Translations under genes and position numbers: made by a program | Part shown: positions 20,434 to 27,500 of the stretch, piece after piece | Position numbering within the stretch: position 1 is the stretch's first letter | Layout: every line of letters starts with the position of its first letter | Source: a virus | Direction: 5' to 3' (one strand) | IMG/VR virus record: IMGVR_UViG_3300010354_000427 | Span: 1 to 29,195 of that record | Length of the DNA stretch: 29,195 nucleotides | The notes under the pieces: generated by a model | Told to the model about the DNA's origin: nothing | Databases searched by the model: none | Seen by the model: only the letters and a program-made list of their open reading frames with translations

Positions 20434-22587
20434 TTAAAACACATTACGAATCATTACACCAACAGCATTGCCAGTTTGGCCCGAAACGCCACCAACATTA
20501 AACTGACGAGCAACATTAATACCAGCATAAGCACGATTATTGATGCTGACGCTATAGCCGAGGATCATATCAGTCTGTCGCTGTCCTTGTGCAAGATTAA
20601 CTCGCTCGGTGCTCATAATCGGAGTAGCAACTACAGCATCCTCACTGCCATTATAGTTGTAGCCGGTAACCGCAGTTACATCAGCATAGCCACGACGGAT
20701 TGTCACCGGACCATGCACAGACAATGTCAGTTGATCCTTGCTCTTGCCAGTAAAGAAGATTTCCTTTTTAGCAATACCTAGCTTCCAAGTATTGCTAATT
20801 AGCTTAGGACCAACTGCCAAGAAACTGTCAGCAACATTAGAAGTTTTAGTATAGCCAACACCGTAATTACCAACAATGTCCACACTTTCGGCAACAGGAT
20901 AACTTCCGCCAATTACAGCGTAAGCTGTTTGGCTAGCACCGGTGGCAAACAAACCAGTACCTGAGTTATTAAGGAAACCATTTTGTTCCATCATCGAACC
21001 AAACTGGAAGTTGACTCGGCCGGTGCCATATTGGCTGTCATAGGCTACGGCCGAACCCGAATTACTTTGCATTACTGTAAATGAATCTGTCGAACCAACG
21101 GGCACAGTTGTTTCGCGATAGCCTGCACTTTGCATAGCAAGGTACGGGCTAGTGTAAAGACTATTAGCAGGACTGCTAGTGCCAATAGTACGAGTAAAAT
21201 CTGCGGTATAGTTACGATTCAATCCATCTACTACTTGAACATTTTGTAGCACATTACTGACTTTCAGTGCAGGATTAGTCACTGTCAACCCGGTAGTTGT
21301 AATTGCAGTACCGGCTACGGCAGGACCGGCGGTCAACGATAGCTTAGTGTACTTGACATTGGACTGCGGTTGGCTAGCCTTGTCGAAGTTAACAAGACCC
21401 CATCCATAAACTTCGTCTACACCCGGGGCACCGAGATCAGTTGCAGTAGTCTTTACCAATTGAACCAATTGTGCGGCAGTAAGTTGCGGCCAGGCCTGCT
21501 TGAGTACTGCGATGCCACCGGTGACATAAGCAGTAGCCGGACTAGTGCCAGTGGATGGAAATGTCACATTACCAGTTTTAATTTGATTGGGCTGTGACGC
21601 TATAATGGCTTCGCCCGGAGCAACTACAAAGAAGTCCTTGACATAATATTTGTCGTTACATACGGTGCCAGTGAGGTTGTTACAGAAACTGCCTGCGCGA
21701 TTGCTAAATGTGCTAATAACATTTTTAGAATTCACACTTCCGACAATCAGCATGCGACCACCTAATACCAAGTTACCATTCTTGTCAACTTGCGTTGCAA
21801 ACGCACCCGGAAACTGAGCATAAGGAAGACCTTGGTTGCCAGCTGCTGCTACCAATACAATTGTTTTACTAGCATTTGCAAATGCATTTAAATCGCTAAG
21901 GCAATTTCCGTACATACTAGCAAAGCATGGATTAGTTGCACTGGCTCGATTATATGTGCTAGGAGCTTGGTATAGACCTGGAGAAATTAGTTTAACTCCG
22001 CCTTGGAAAGTCTTGTCAAAAGTAGAGCCGAAACTCATATTGGCTGCTACTGCTCGATTAGCTTCGGCCCATGTAAGAGCCGAATAAACCGCAGACATGC
22101 TGATACCTGCATCACTATAGGCCCAGGCCTTAGTGGTAGTATTATAACGAACACCTTCGCCAATTTGTGCCAACAGCAATTGGCTATTATATGCTACCCC
22201 AACAGTGCCGTTATTATCCAATCGGCCGCCAACAATACTGGCCATCATCGTGCCGTGATAACCCCAAGTAATGTCTGTACCTGCTTGAACTTGACTGCGA
22301 ATGTTATTGGTATTAGAAGCAATCTGCGTCAAGCTGGCAGGATTAAAATTTTTGGCTGCTGCTACTTGGCCGCGTAAATCCGTATGAGTTAGATCAAAAC
22401 CCGAATCAAGAACTGCTACTCGAACTCCTTGACCAGTAAAGCCTCGTTGCCATGCAGTAAGAATACCAGTGCGATGAAATTGCAACATAACCTGTTGCTC
22501 GGTTTTGCTGGTAGATGTTTGAGCTTGCACACTTCCGGAAAATGCCGAAATAGCCGCTACTGCAATAAGAGTGAGTTTGAGTTTCAT
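20434..22587 (-). CDS. Secreted subtilisin-like (S8) protease, autotransporter-like, 717 aa
   Basis: An extracytoplasmic serine protease. A Sec signal peptide (MKLKLTLIAVAAISAFSGSVQA) is followed by an S8 catalytic domain with Asp61 (VAVLDSGFDLTHTD), His111 (WGYHGTMMASI), oxyanion Asn251 (VAAAGNQG) and Ser349 (GTSPATAYVTGG). After about residue 410 the chain turns beta-rich, with alternating strands (TAYAVIGGSYPVAE, TDMILGYSVSINNRAYAGIN) and a terminal Phe (GVMIRNVF), the signature of outer-membrane barrels. This resembles S8 autotransporters such as NalP. Highly unusual for a phage; it may alter the infected cell surface. No Shine-Dalgarno site; CTTAAATA ends five bases before the ATG. GC is visibly higher than in most neighbours. 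Confidence 0.9.
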   Translation of the reverse strand: MKLKLTLIAVAAISAFSGSVQAQTSTSKTEQQVMLQFHRTGILTAWQRGFTGQGVRVAVLDSGFDLTHTDLRGQVAAAKNFNPASLTQIASNTNNIRSQVQAGTDITWGYHGTMMASIVGGRLDNNGTVGVAYNSQLLLAQIGEGVRYNTTTKAWAYSDAGISMSAVYSALTWAEANRAVAANMSFGSTFDKTFQGGVKLISPGLYQAPSTYNRASATNPCFASMYGNCLSDLNAFANASKTIVLVAAAGNQGLPYAQFPGAFATQVDKNGNLVLGGRMLIVGSVNSKNVISTFSNRAGSFCNNLTGTVCNDKYYVKDFFVVAPGEAIIASQPNQIKTGNVTFPSTGTSPATAYVTGGIAVLKQAWPQLTAAQLVQLVKTTATDLGAPGVDEVYGWGLVNFDKASQPQSNVKYTKLSLTAGPAVAGTAITTTGLTVTNPALKVSNVLQNVQVVDGLNRNYTADFTRTIGTSSPANSLYTSPYLAMQSAGYRETTVPVGSTDSFTVMQSNSGSAVAYDSQYGTGRVNFQFGSMMEQNGFLNNSGTGLFATGASQTAYAVIGGSYPVAESVDIVGNYGVGYTKTSNVADSFLAVGPKLISNTWKLGIAKKEIFFTGKSKDQLTLSVHGPVTIRRGYADVTAVTGYNYNGSEDAVVATPIMSTERVNLAQGQRQTDMILGYSVSINNRAYAGINVARQFNVGGVSGQTGNAVGVMIRNVF

Positions 22588-22592
22588 ATCAG

Positions 22593-22600
22593 TATTTAAG
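22593..22600 (-). promoter_or_regulatory. Late-promoter-like octamer before the S8 protease gene
   Basis: CTTAAATA on the minus strand, then CTGAT, then the ATG at 22587, just after the terminator of the AAA+ gene. It suggests separate, late expression of the protease. Confidence 0.42.
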
Positions 22601-22602
22601 TT

Positions 22603-22624
22603 AAAAAGGGAGGACTAGCCTCCC
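22603..22624 (-). terminator. Intrinsic terminator after the AAA+ ATPase gene
   Basis: Minus strand GGGAGG-CTAGT-CCTCCC followed by TTTTT. It closes the early AAA+ transcript immediately after its stop and separates it from the protease gene. Confidence 0.9.
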
Positions 22625-22627
22625 GGA

Positions 22628-23710
22628 TTAAACAGCCTCAGCTCGCTTGAGGATAGTCGTTTCTGCAAGACGCTTCCAGTTAGAAGCAGACATCTTACGC
22701 AGATCCGCAATCTTCAGTACAGTACGCAACGACAGTTCGCGCAGACGATTGCGTTGTTCCCACACATAGTTAACAATCTCATCGCTAGCACCATCTTCGA
22801 AGTCATAGCTATCCAGCATGCCGTCACGAACGATCTGCTTGATACGCAGGAACTTGTCACGCATGGTATCTAGTGTAAGGTCCAAATAGTGGCAACGGCT
22901 CTCAAGTGCATCCAAGTGGTCACGCAACTTCTTGCTACGAACATGCTCGAACTTGATGTTCGTAATAAAAATCACACTACCTTTGAAGTCGAACTTATCG
23001 GGCACACCCTCACGACGCAACATGCTAGAGTCAGTGTTCCAAGAAATAGTACGCTTCTTGGAACTGTCAAGAGCAGCCTTGAGAATGTTCAGCGACAGGT
23101 CGTCAAGCAGAATACTGTCGCAGTCGTCGAACACTAGCACATTGTTTTCGTCGCTATACTTGTACAGCATGGCATACAGGCCAATTGCCGACATAGCACC
23201 CTTGACAACTTCGAAACGGTTGCGGCGTTGAGCCATCTTGTCGAACAGAGCGGCTTGCTCAAGCACCTTCTCGACACCGAACGACTTACCGACACCCGGA
23301 GGGCCGCTGACAATCATAGCACGAACTGCACCCGTAGTGCAACCTTCGCTCATTTGATCCAAAATGTCGAAGCGTTCACGAATACGCTCGATAGCGGCAT
23401 CTTCGGTTTCGGTATACACTTCGGGTTCAGCAGGCTTAACAATGCTGAACACACTTCCGTCATCCTTAGCAGCCGTACGGCGCTGGCTATCGGACATGTC
23501 TGCTACAGTAGCACCACTCACAGTAATATCGTTCCTTGTCTTAATCTTAATCTTAACCTCGTCGGGAAAGCCCGGGAAGAAACCATCGTTGGCAACCTTA
23601 ATAAAGAAACCACCCTTGGCACTTTCGCGCACATCGCCCAACAAGCGGAAGGATTGACCCTTGATCTTAGTGTTGCGATACTCGCCGCGCAGAACAGTAA
23701 CTTGAGCCAT
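22628..23710 (-). CDS. AAA+ ATPase of T4-like phages, 360 aa
   Basis: An ATP-driven remodelling or loading protein. The N-terminal 90 residues are a beta-rich domain (VTVLRGEYRNTKIKG, GGFFIKVANDGFFPGFPDE). The AAA+ module has Walker A GPPGVGKS at 136-143, Walker B VLVFDDCD at 191-198, sensor 1 FITN at about 248-251, and LESRC near 270 as a possible arginine finger. It is not gp44, whose order of motifs differs. Homologues occur in marine T4-like phages without a known role. It has a perfect-consensus early promoter, an AGGAG site and its own terminator, so strong early expression is expected. Codon use is richer in G/C. Confidence 0.85.
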   Translation of the reverse strand: MAQVTVLRGEYRNTKIKGQSFRLLGDVRESAKGGFFIKVANDGFFPGFPDEVKIKIKTRNDITVSGATVADMSDSQRRTAAKDDGSVFSIVKPAEPEVYTETEDAAIERIRERFDILDQMSEGCTTGAVRAMIVSGPPGVGKSFGVEKVLEQAALFDKMAQRRNRFEVVKGAMSAIGLYAMLYKYSDENNVLVFDDCDSILLDDLSLNILKAALDSSKKRTISWNTDSSMLRREGVPDKFDFKGSVIFITNIKFEHVRSKKLRDHLDALESRCHYLDLTLDTMRDKFLRIKQIVRDGMLDSYDFEDGASDEIVNYVWEQRNRLRELSLRTVLKIADLRKMSASNWKRLAETTILKRAEAV

Positions 23711-23743
23711 TTGTGAAACTCCTGTTTCGTTTACGATTTATCT

Positions 23744-23772
23744 ATTATAAAGGAATAGCCAATTTGTGTCAA
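23744..23772 (-). promoter_or_regulatory. Perfect sigma70 early promoter for the AAA+ ATPase
   Basis: Minus strand: TTGACA (23772-23767), 17-bp spacer, TATAAT (23749-23744). Six bases later begins ATCGTAAACGAAACAGGAG (23737-23719), an element shared with the promoter at 24266-24294. Confidence 0.92.
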
Positions 23773-23788
23773 TAAACTTGACAACTCG

Positions 23789-23959
23789 TTAGCCGCGGAT
23801 TTCAAGGAAGGTATAAACCCTAAAACCATTGCGGGCCATTTCACGGGCTTCCTTCATTGCCACACTCTTTGCCTTTTCTACCGTTTTGTAATAGCGGCCG
23901 CGCTCGGCCCACAATACAGCGGCAGGGGTCTTAATAAGAGTAACGGTTTGCTTTACCAT
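23789..23959 (-). CDS. Small early protein, 56 aa, possibly leaderless
   Basis: A 56-residue basic protein (MVKQTVTLIKTPAAV, then WAERGRYYKTVEKAKSVAMK, ending GFRVYTFLEIRG). Function unknown. Small early phage proteins of this kind often target host enzymes, but nothing in the sequence shows a partner. It is supported by G/C-rich codon use like its neighbours and by a perfect-consensus promoter (TTGACA, 17 bp, TATAAT) directly before it. The ATG lies six bases after TATAAT, so it would be the first transcribed triplet, and there is no Shine-Dalgarno site. An internal Met at codon 35 is a less likely start. Confidence 0.7.
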   Translation of the reverse strand: MVKQTVTLIKTPAAVLWAERGRYYKTVEKAKSVAMKEAREMARNGFRVYTFLEIRG

Positions 23960-23965
23960 ATTCGT

Positions 23966-23994
23966 ATTATAGTACCAAACCCAATTTGTGTCAA
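23966..23994 (-). promoter_or_regulatory. Perfect sigma70 early promoter for the 56-aa gene
   Basis: Minus strand: TTGACA (23994-23989), 17-bp spacer beginning CAAATTGGG, TATAAT (23971-23966). The -35 box starts one base after the stop of the 80-aa gene. Confidence 0.92.
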
Positions 23995-23995
23995 T

Positions 23996-24235
23996 TTAAC
24001 CGATAACTACGACCCGCGGGCTATCTTCGCGATCCATGAAATGCTTGCCCTGGAGAGGGGCAGTAAAGAAGTCTGCCTTGGCCTTCTTGGCTTCTTGCCC
24101 ATCGAAAACTCGCTTGAGCATTTCGGCACGGAAAAATCCATCGCGTTCGTAAACACCAACTACCTTGCCAACCATGTAGCAAGTGTCAATGCCATTGAAG
24201 TCAAAACTCTTAACAATGTCGCCTACCTTCAGCAT
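23996..24235 (-). CDS. Small conserved early protein, SH3/KOW-like, 79 aa
   Basis: The start MLKVGDIVKSFDF and YMVGKVVGVYERDGFFRAEM suggest a small beta-barrel of SH3 or KOW type. MLKRVFDGQEAKKAKADFFT and a beta C-terminus (SPRVVVIG) follow. Similar small proteins occur in T4-like marine phages next to uvsY; function unknown. Two ATGs are adjacent; the second (24235) is preferred because it stands six bases from GGAG rather than three. Driven by an early promoter with TACAAT. Confidence 0.8.
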   Translation of the reverse strand: MLKVGDIVKSFDFNGIDTCYMVGKVVGVYERDGFFRAEMLKRVFDGQEAKKAKADFFTAPLQGKHFMDREDSPRVVVIG

Positions 24236-24265
24236 CATTTGCTCCGTTTTGTTTACGATAGTTCT

Positions 24266-24294
24266 ATTGTATAGGTTTTGGTATTTTGTGTCAA
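24266..24294 (-). promoter_or_regulatory. Sigma70 early promoter for the SH3-like gene
   Basis: Minus strand: TTGACA (24294-24289), 17-bp spacer, TACAAT (24271-24266), six bases, then ATCGTAAACAAAACGGAG (24259-24242). The -35 box directly follows the uvsY stop codon. Confidence 0.88.
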
Positions 24295-24756
24295 TTAACC
24301 TAGAGTAGTGTCTTCCATACCAGCTACTCGTAGTTTAACAATGTTATTGATTTGAAATTGCTTGCTGTCAATGGCTTTCATCAGGCCAAGGTATTTGTTT
24401 CGAATCATGGCAAACTCATTTACAAGAAGCTGCCATTCAATTACTTCGCTGTCGCCATCTACATACTTTTCAGCATCACGACTACTAAGTGCTCGGTTAT
24501 AATTTTCGATAAACTTTCGAAAAACTTCACTACGCTTTTTTCGTAATTGAATATTCAGCCATTCTAGTATGGCTTCGACTTCTTGTAGTTGATTAAATCT
24601 GTGTTCAACTACACCTGGCATTAATCGGCTGTTGGCTTCTAGATTGCCTTTAATGCTGGTTTCGATCCTAGCTGTTTGTAGCTCGGATTCATAATAGGCG
24701 ATAGCATCGGGCAACCGGCTAATGTCGCCCGATACTTGTCGATACCAATCAGTCAT
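24295..24756 (-). CDS. uvsY: Recombination mediator UvsY
   Basis: Loads UvsX onto ssDNA covered with gp32 in phage recombination and recombination-dependent replication. The 153-residue helical protein shows the family pattern: ISRLPDAIAYYESELQTAR near the N-terminus, a basic central helix (LEWLNIQLRKKRSEVFRKF) and NRALSSRDAEKYVDGDSEV. Length fits T4 UvsY (137 aa) with a short extension. Its ATG overlaps the stop of the acidic 86-aa gene by ATGA, and uvsX and gp32 lie just upstream, so the recombination set is clustered. Confidence 0.9.
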   Translation of the reverse strand: MTDWYRQVSGDISRLPDAIAYYESELQTARIETSIKGNLEANSRLMPGVVEHRFNQLQEVEAILEWLNIQLRKKRSEVFRKFIENYNRALSSRDAEKYVDGDSEVIEWQLLVNEFAMIRNKYLGLMKAIDSKQFQINNIVKLRVAGMEDTTLG

Positions 24757-25013
24757 TCGTCGTCGTAGTCGTAGTTGTCTTCTTCGTAATCGTCTTCTTC
24801 TTCAAGTTCGGCAACTTGATAAAGATCCTTGATCACGGTGTCTAAGACATTGTCTGTTCCTAGCAGTTCTTCGCTGACACTATCCATGTCATAATGATTT
24901 TCTAAACTGCGAAGGAATGCACTAGCAGCATCATAGCGTTCTTTTTTATCAATATAGCTTTTGACACTAGCCCATACATCGGCGATTAGATTAACTTCGT
25001 CGTCATGTAGCAT
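24753..25013 (-). CDS. Acidic-tail protein between uvsX and uvsY, 86 aa
   Basis: Conserved in position in marine T4-like phages (MLHDDEVNLIADVWASVKSY and KKERYDAASAFLRSLENHY). The last 20 residues are almost entirely Asp, Glu and Tyr, like the acidic tails of ssDNA-binding proteins, and could bind UvsX, UvsY or gp32. Function is not known; a regulatory role in recombination is inferred from position and tail. It overlaps uvsX by eleven bases and uvsY by ATGA. Confidence 0.8.
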   Translation of the reverse strand: MLHDDEVNLIADVWASVKSYIDKKERYDAASAFLRSLENHYDMDSVSEELLGTDNVLDTVIKDLYQVAELEEEDDYEEDNYDYDDE

Positions 25014-26073
25014 CCGAAACTTCCTCCTTGCTTTCGTCTGCTTTATTTACTCCGGCTGTCAAATCTCGTAGCATGATGTCTGCCATTACCTTATCTAGAA
25101 GTTCGTTAGTCCATGCTTTACGCATAGCCTTGAAAATTTCTCCATCTTTAGTAGTATAGAGATAACTGTTGCCTTCGCGCTTGAGCATACCCTTTTCTTC
25201 TAGCATATCGAACAAGCCACTATAAGGACTCATTCCTGTTGTATAAGGAATCTTGACATGTACTGACTCAAAAGGTTTGGCATAACGAGTTTTCATGACT
25301 TTACAGCTGGCGCGAATACCATTGACTACTGTAGTCTTATTACCTTCGTCATCTTCTTTGAGTTTGAGTTTTCTCATAGCAACCACAATACTACTAGCGT
25401 AAATAAAGCCTTGTCCTCCTGAAATCTTATCATCGGGATCAAACATATCTTGGCTGGCATAAGTGTGGTTAGTAGCAACTAGACCAACATTATGACTACC
25501 AAACATATTTACGCAGTTACGAACTAGTGCAGTCAATGCTTTGGGCTTACGGCCCATATCGCCTTTAAGGTCACCTGCGTCAAACTGATTAACATCAGTT
25601 GGTGTCAACAACATACCCAAGCTGTCAATTACAAACAAAACCTTAGGACGCTCTTCGCTAGGTAGAGCCTTGTAATCGCTCATGAATGTCGAGATAGTTT
25701 TCGCTACATCGTCAATCATGGCCATATTAAGTTTCAGCAACTTACTTTCGCTAGTGTCTACGCCAAGTGCGTGAAGCCAAGCTTCGTCTAGTGCGTTTTC
25801 ACTATCAACTAGTACTACGAAGATGCCTTGTTCTTGAGCATGGCGTACTAGGTTTCCTGAACAGATATACGATTTACCTGCCCCGGACTCGCCGGCAAAT
25901 ACAGTGACCTTGCCTAGCGGCACACCTTTGAAAAAGTCTCCACTGATAAGATAGTTTAGCGTATAATTGCCTGTGCTAATCCAATCAGTGGGATCGTTAA
26001 AACCAATACTGAGTCCATCGATACTCTTAGTAATTTCTTTTCTAAATTTGCTTACATCAAACGGCTTTACCAT
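25003..26073 (-). CDS. uvsX: RecA-like recombinase UvsX
   Basis: Forms ATP-dependent filaments on ssDNA and drives strand exchange, helped by UvsY and gp32. The RecA core shows Walker A GESGAGKS at 61-68, the Glu-containing VLVDSENALDEAW (about 86-98), Walker B KVLFVIDSLGML and NHTYASQDMFDPDDKISGGQG as the L2-like DNA-binding segment. Length 356 aa is close to T4 UvsX (391 aa). The stop region overlaps the 86-aa acidic gene by eleven bases, and the start overlaps the BPSL0761-like gene by 17 bases. Assignment is firm. Confidence 0.96.
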   Translation of the reverse strand: MVKPFDVSKFRKEITKSIDGLSIGFNDPTDWISTGNYTLNYLISGDFFKGVPLGKVTVFAGESGAGKSYICSGNLVRHAQEQGIFVVLVDSENALDEAWLHALGVDTSESKLLKLNMAMIDDVAKTISTFMSDYKALPSEERPKVLFVIDSLGMLLTPTDVNQFDAGDLKGDMGRKPKALTALVRNCVNMFGSHNVGLVATNHTYASQDMFDPDDKISGGQGFIYASSIVVAMRKLKLKEDDEGNKTTVVNGIRASCKVMKTRYAKPFESVHVKIPYTTGMSPYSGLFDMLEEKGMLKREGNSYLYTTKDGEIFKAMRKAWTNELLDKVMADIMLRDLTAGVNKADESKEEVSDAT

Positions 26074-26329
26074 TTTGTTCTTCCTTTTGTTCTATGTCGT
26101 ATGATTTCATCATACGCACCAAGGGATCCATTTTAGTTTGAAAGATGTCAGGTGCGTCGTGAGCTGCATTTTCCATGTCCCATTGACTTGGATAATGCCT
26201 CAAAATGCTACGAGCTTCATTTCGAACCTTCAATGGAACCCTTGGATAATTTGTTCTGTCGTAGGACAAGGATTCGAGGAATCGCTTGGCCCACATAACC
26301 GCACGATATCGTTCGTCTGGTAGTGTCAT
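26057..26329 (-). CDS. BPSL0761-like small protein, 90 aa
   Basis: The sequence (MTLPDERYRAVMWAKRFLES, PLKVRNEARSILRHYPS, then AAHDAPDIFQ) follows the pattern of BPSL0761-family proteins, small helical proteins known from beta- and gammaproteobacteria, with the typical TxPxERxRA start, RxxARxLLRHYP centre and APxxF end. Their function is unknown. The C-terminal 20 residues are charged and not part of the family core. Lying between gp32 and uvsX with a 17-base overlap into uvsX, it may be a host-derived addition. Family recall was not checked by search. Confidence 0.7.
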   Translation of the reverse strand: MTLPDERYRAVMWAKRFLESLSYDRTNYPRVPLKVRNEARSILRHYPSQWDMENAAHDAPDIFQTKMDPLVRMMKSYDIEQKEEQNGKAV

Positions 26330-26337
26330 AATTTAAG

Positions 26338-26355
26338 CAAGGGCCGAAGCCCTTG
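26338..26355 (-). terminator. UUCG hairpin after gp32
   Basis: Minus strand CAAGGGC-TTCG-GCCCTTG, a 7-bp stem with the very stable UUCG tetraloop, three bases after the gp32 stop. The following bases (CTTAAATT) are only weakly T-rich, so it may act as a partial terminator or as a 3' stabiliser of gp32 mRNA. Confidence 0.75.
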
Positions 26356-26358
26356 TTA

Positions 26359-27348
26359 TTATTGCTTACGGTTGCGAATCATAGCAAGAATGTCGTTGAC
26401 ATTCTTCTTGCCTTCTGGTGCGGCCGCACTGTCAGTTTCAAACGGAGGATCATCGTCCTCGGTTTCTACTACAGCAGGCTTGGCCACTGGAGCGGGACGG
26501 GCGGCCGGAGCACTAGCTTTAACCGGAGCATCGTCGTCGCTAGCAGTGTTTGAAGATCCAATATTCAAACCAGCTGGCTTGAAGTAATTACCCCAACGAC
26601 TAGCATCGTACAGTTCGCCATCGACACTGGCTTTGAACATGTCATAAATGACATCAACTTCTTCCTTAGTAGGCTTCTTAGGCATGAAGTCATTAAGATT
26701 GTACAAGCCAAACTGTTCAATGGCTGCTCGCTCAACTTCATTAAGAGCTCGTTCACGACGAGCAAAACTAGAAGTGCTGTAATCAGCATATTGACCCTTA
26801 GTGGTCTTAGTTAGACGGAAGTCTGTGCCATTTTCGAAATCAGTAAATAGGCTTTCCATTTCCGGGTCCATTAGAGCACTCTTAACTAGCGTAAAGATGC
26901 TGGGATTGATAATCAATCGACGGATAGGATTCTCTGGAACTGCTTCTTCGGCAAGGCTGCTTTGAACAACAAAGCCTTGGAAGATATAGCTCTTCTTCTT
27001 CCAATACTTGCGACCTAGGTCTTCAAGACTCTTATCCTTGAACCAAGGACGAATCTCTGCGTGGATCGGACAAGTTTCGTTCCACATTTCCATGCAAGGA
27101 ACATTAACTGTGACACGCTTGCTTTCGTCGCCGCCCTTAACACCGGCAAACTCCAAACGAATCATTTGGCGCTCACGCCATGGGAAAGTGTTGGTTTCAT
27201 CTCCATCTGGGAGAAAGCGAAGAACTGCTGTGGAATTTTCTGGGATGTTCCAGAAAGGGAAGATAGCATTATCTGCTGTGCGAGTTGTACCGCTCGAACG
27301 GTTTTCTTGCTCCATCAAACGAGCACGAATTTCTGCCAATGTAGCCAT
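26359..27348 (-). CDS. 32: Single-stranded DNA-binding protein gp32
   Basis: Coats ssDNA at replication and recombination sites. The basic N-terminus (MATLAEIRARLMEQENRSSG) fits the cooperative LAST-type region. The core contains FWNIPENSTAVLRFLPDGD and a metal-site stretch PCMEMWNETCPIH (Cys85, Cys93, His96), and KYWKKKSYIFQGFVV, typical of cyanophage-type gp32. The C-terminal 70 residues are Ala/Pro/Asp-rich and acidic, the protein-interaction tail. At 329 aa it is near T4 gp32 (301 aa). It is preceded by a promoter and a structured leader with AAAGGA, and followed by a UUCG hairpin, as expected of an abundant, self-regulated protein. Confidence 0.95.
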   Translation of the reverse strand: MATLAEIRARLMEQENRSSGTTRTADNAIFPFWNIPENSTAVLRFLPDGDETNTFPWRERQMIRLEFAGVKGGDESKRVTVNVPCMEMWNETCPIHAEIRPWFKDKSLEDLGRKYWKKKSYIFQGFVVQSSLAEEAVPENPIRRLIINPSIFTLVKSALMDPEMESLFTDFENGTDFRLTKTTKGQYADYSTSSFARRERALNEVERAAIEQFGLYNLNDFMPKKPTKEEVDVIYDMFKASVDGELYDASRWGNYFKPAGLNIGSSNTASDDDAPVKASAPAARPAPVAKPAVVETEDDDPPFETDSAAAPEGKKNVNDILAMIRNRKQ

Positions 27349-27369
27349 AGTTTTTATCCTTTAAAAAAG

Positions 27370-27395
27370 CCAGGGTTTAGATTTTAGTTGCCTGG
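27370..27395 (-). promoter_or_regulatory. Terminator-like hairpin in the gp32 leader
   Basis: Minus strand CCAGG, 16-base loop, CCTGG, then CTTTTTT, lying between the transcription start and the AAAGGA ribosome site. It could attenuate transcription or form part of a gp32-binding structure. Confidence 0.5.
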
Positions 27396-27397
27396 AA

Positions 27398-27418
27398 CAC
27401 AAGACATCCTATCTTGTG
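27398..27418 (-). promoter_or_regulatory. 5'-terminal hairpin of the gp32 leader
   Basis: Minus strand CACAAGA-TAGGATG-TCTTGTG, a 7-bp stem with a 7-base loop beginning at the predicted first transcribed base. T4 gp32 mRNA also has a 5'-end structure (a pseudoknot) used in autoregulation. Confidence 0.55.
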
Positions 27419-27423
27419 AACAT

Positions 27424-27453
27424 AGTATAATAGCTTACTTGCTATTAAGTCAA
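27424..27453 (-). promoter_or_regulatory. Sigma70-type promoter for gp32
   Basis: Minus strand: TTGACT (27453-27448), 18-bp spacer, TATACT (27429-27424), giving a leader of about 70 bases. The -35 overlaps the 3' arm of the inverted repeat at 27451-27486. Confidence 0.75.
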
Positions 27454-27486
27454 GAGCAATTTTACCAATTGGTTGAACTGCTCTTG
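27451..27486 (-). repeat. 8-bp inverted repeat after the 420-aa gene
   Basis: CAAGAGCA and TGCTCTTG flank a 20-base loop holding ACCAATTGGT. It lies downstream of the 420-aa gene on the minus strand. No T-run follows on that strand, so it is a weak or factor-dependent terminator at best. Confidence 0.5.
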
Positions 27487-27500
27487 AATTTATTTATTCT

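Noticed and set aside
22628-23710. Clamp-loader large subunit gp44
   Set aside because: It has Walker motifs and an SRC triplet, but the long N-terminal beta domain and the motif order do not fit gp44.
23228-23716. A 162-codon open frame on the plus strand
   Set aside because: It is antisense to the AAA+ ATPase, whose Walker motifs and promoter settle the coding strand.
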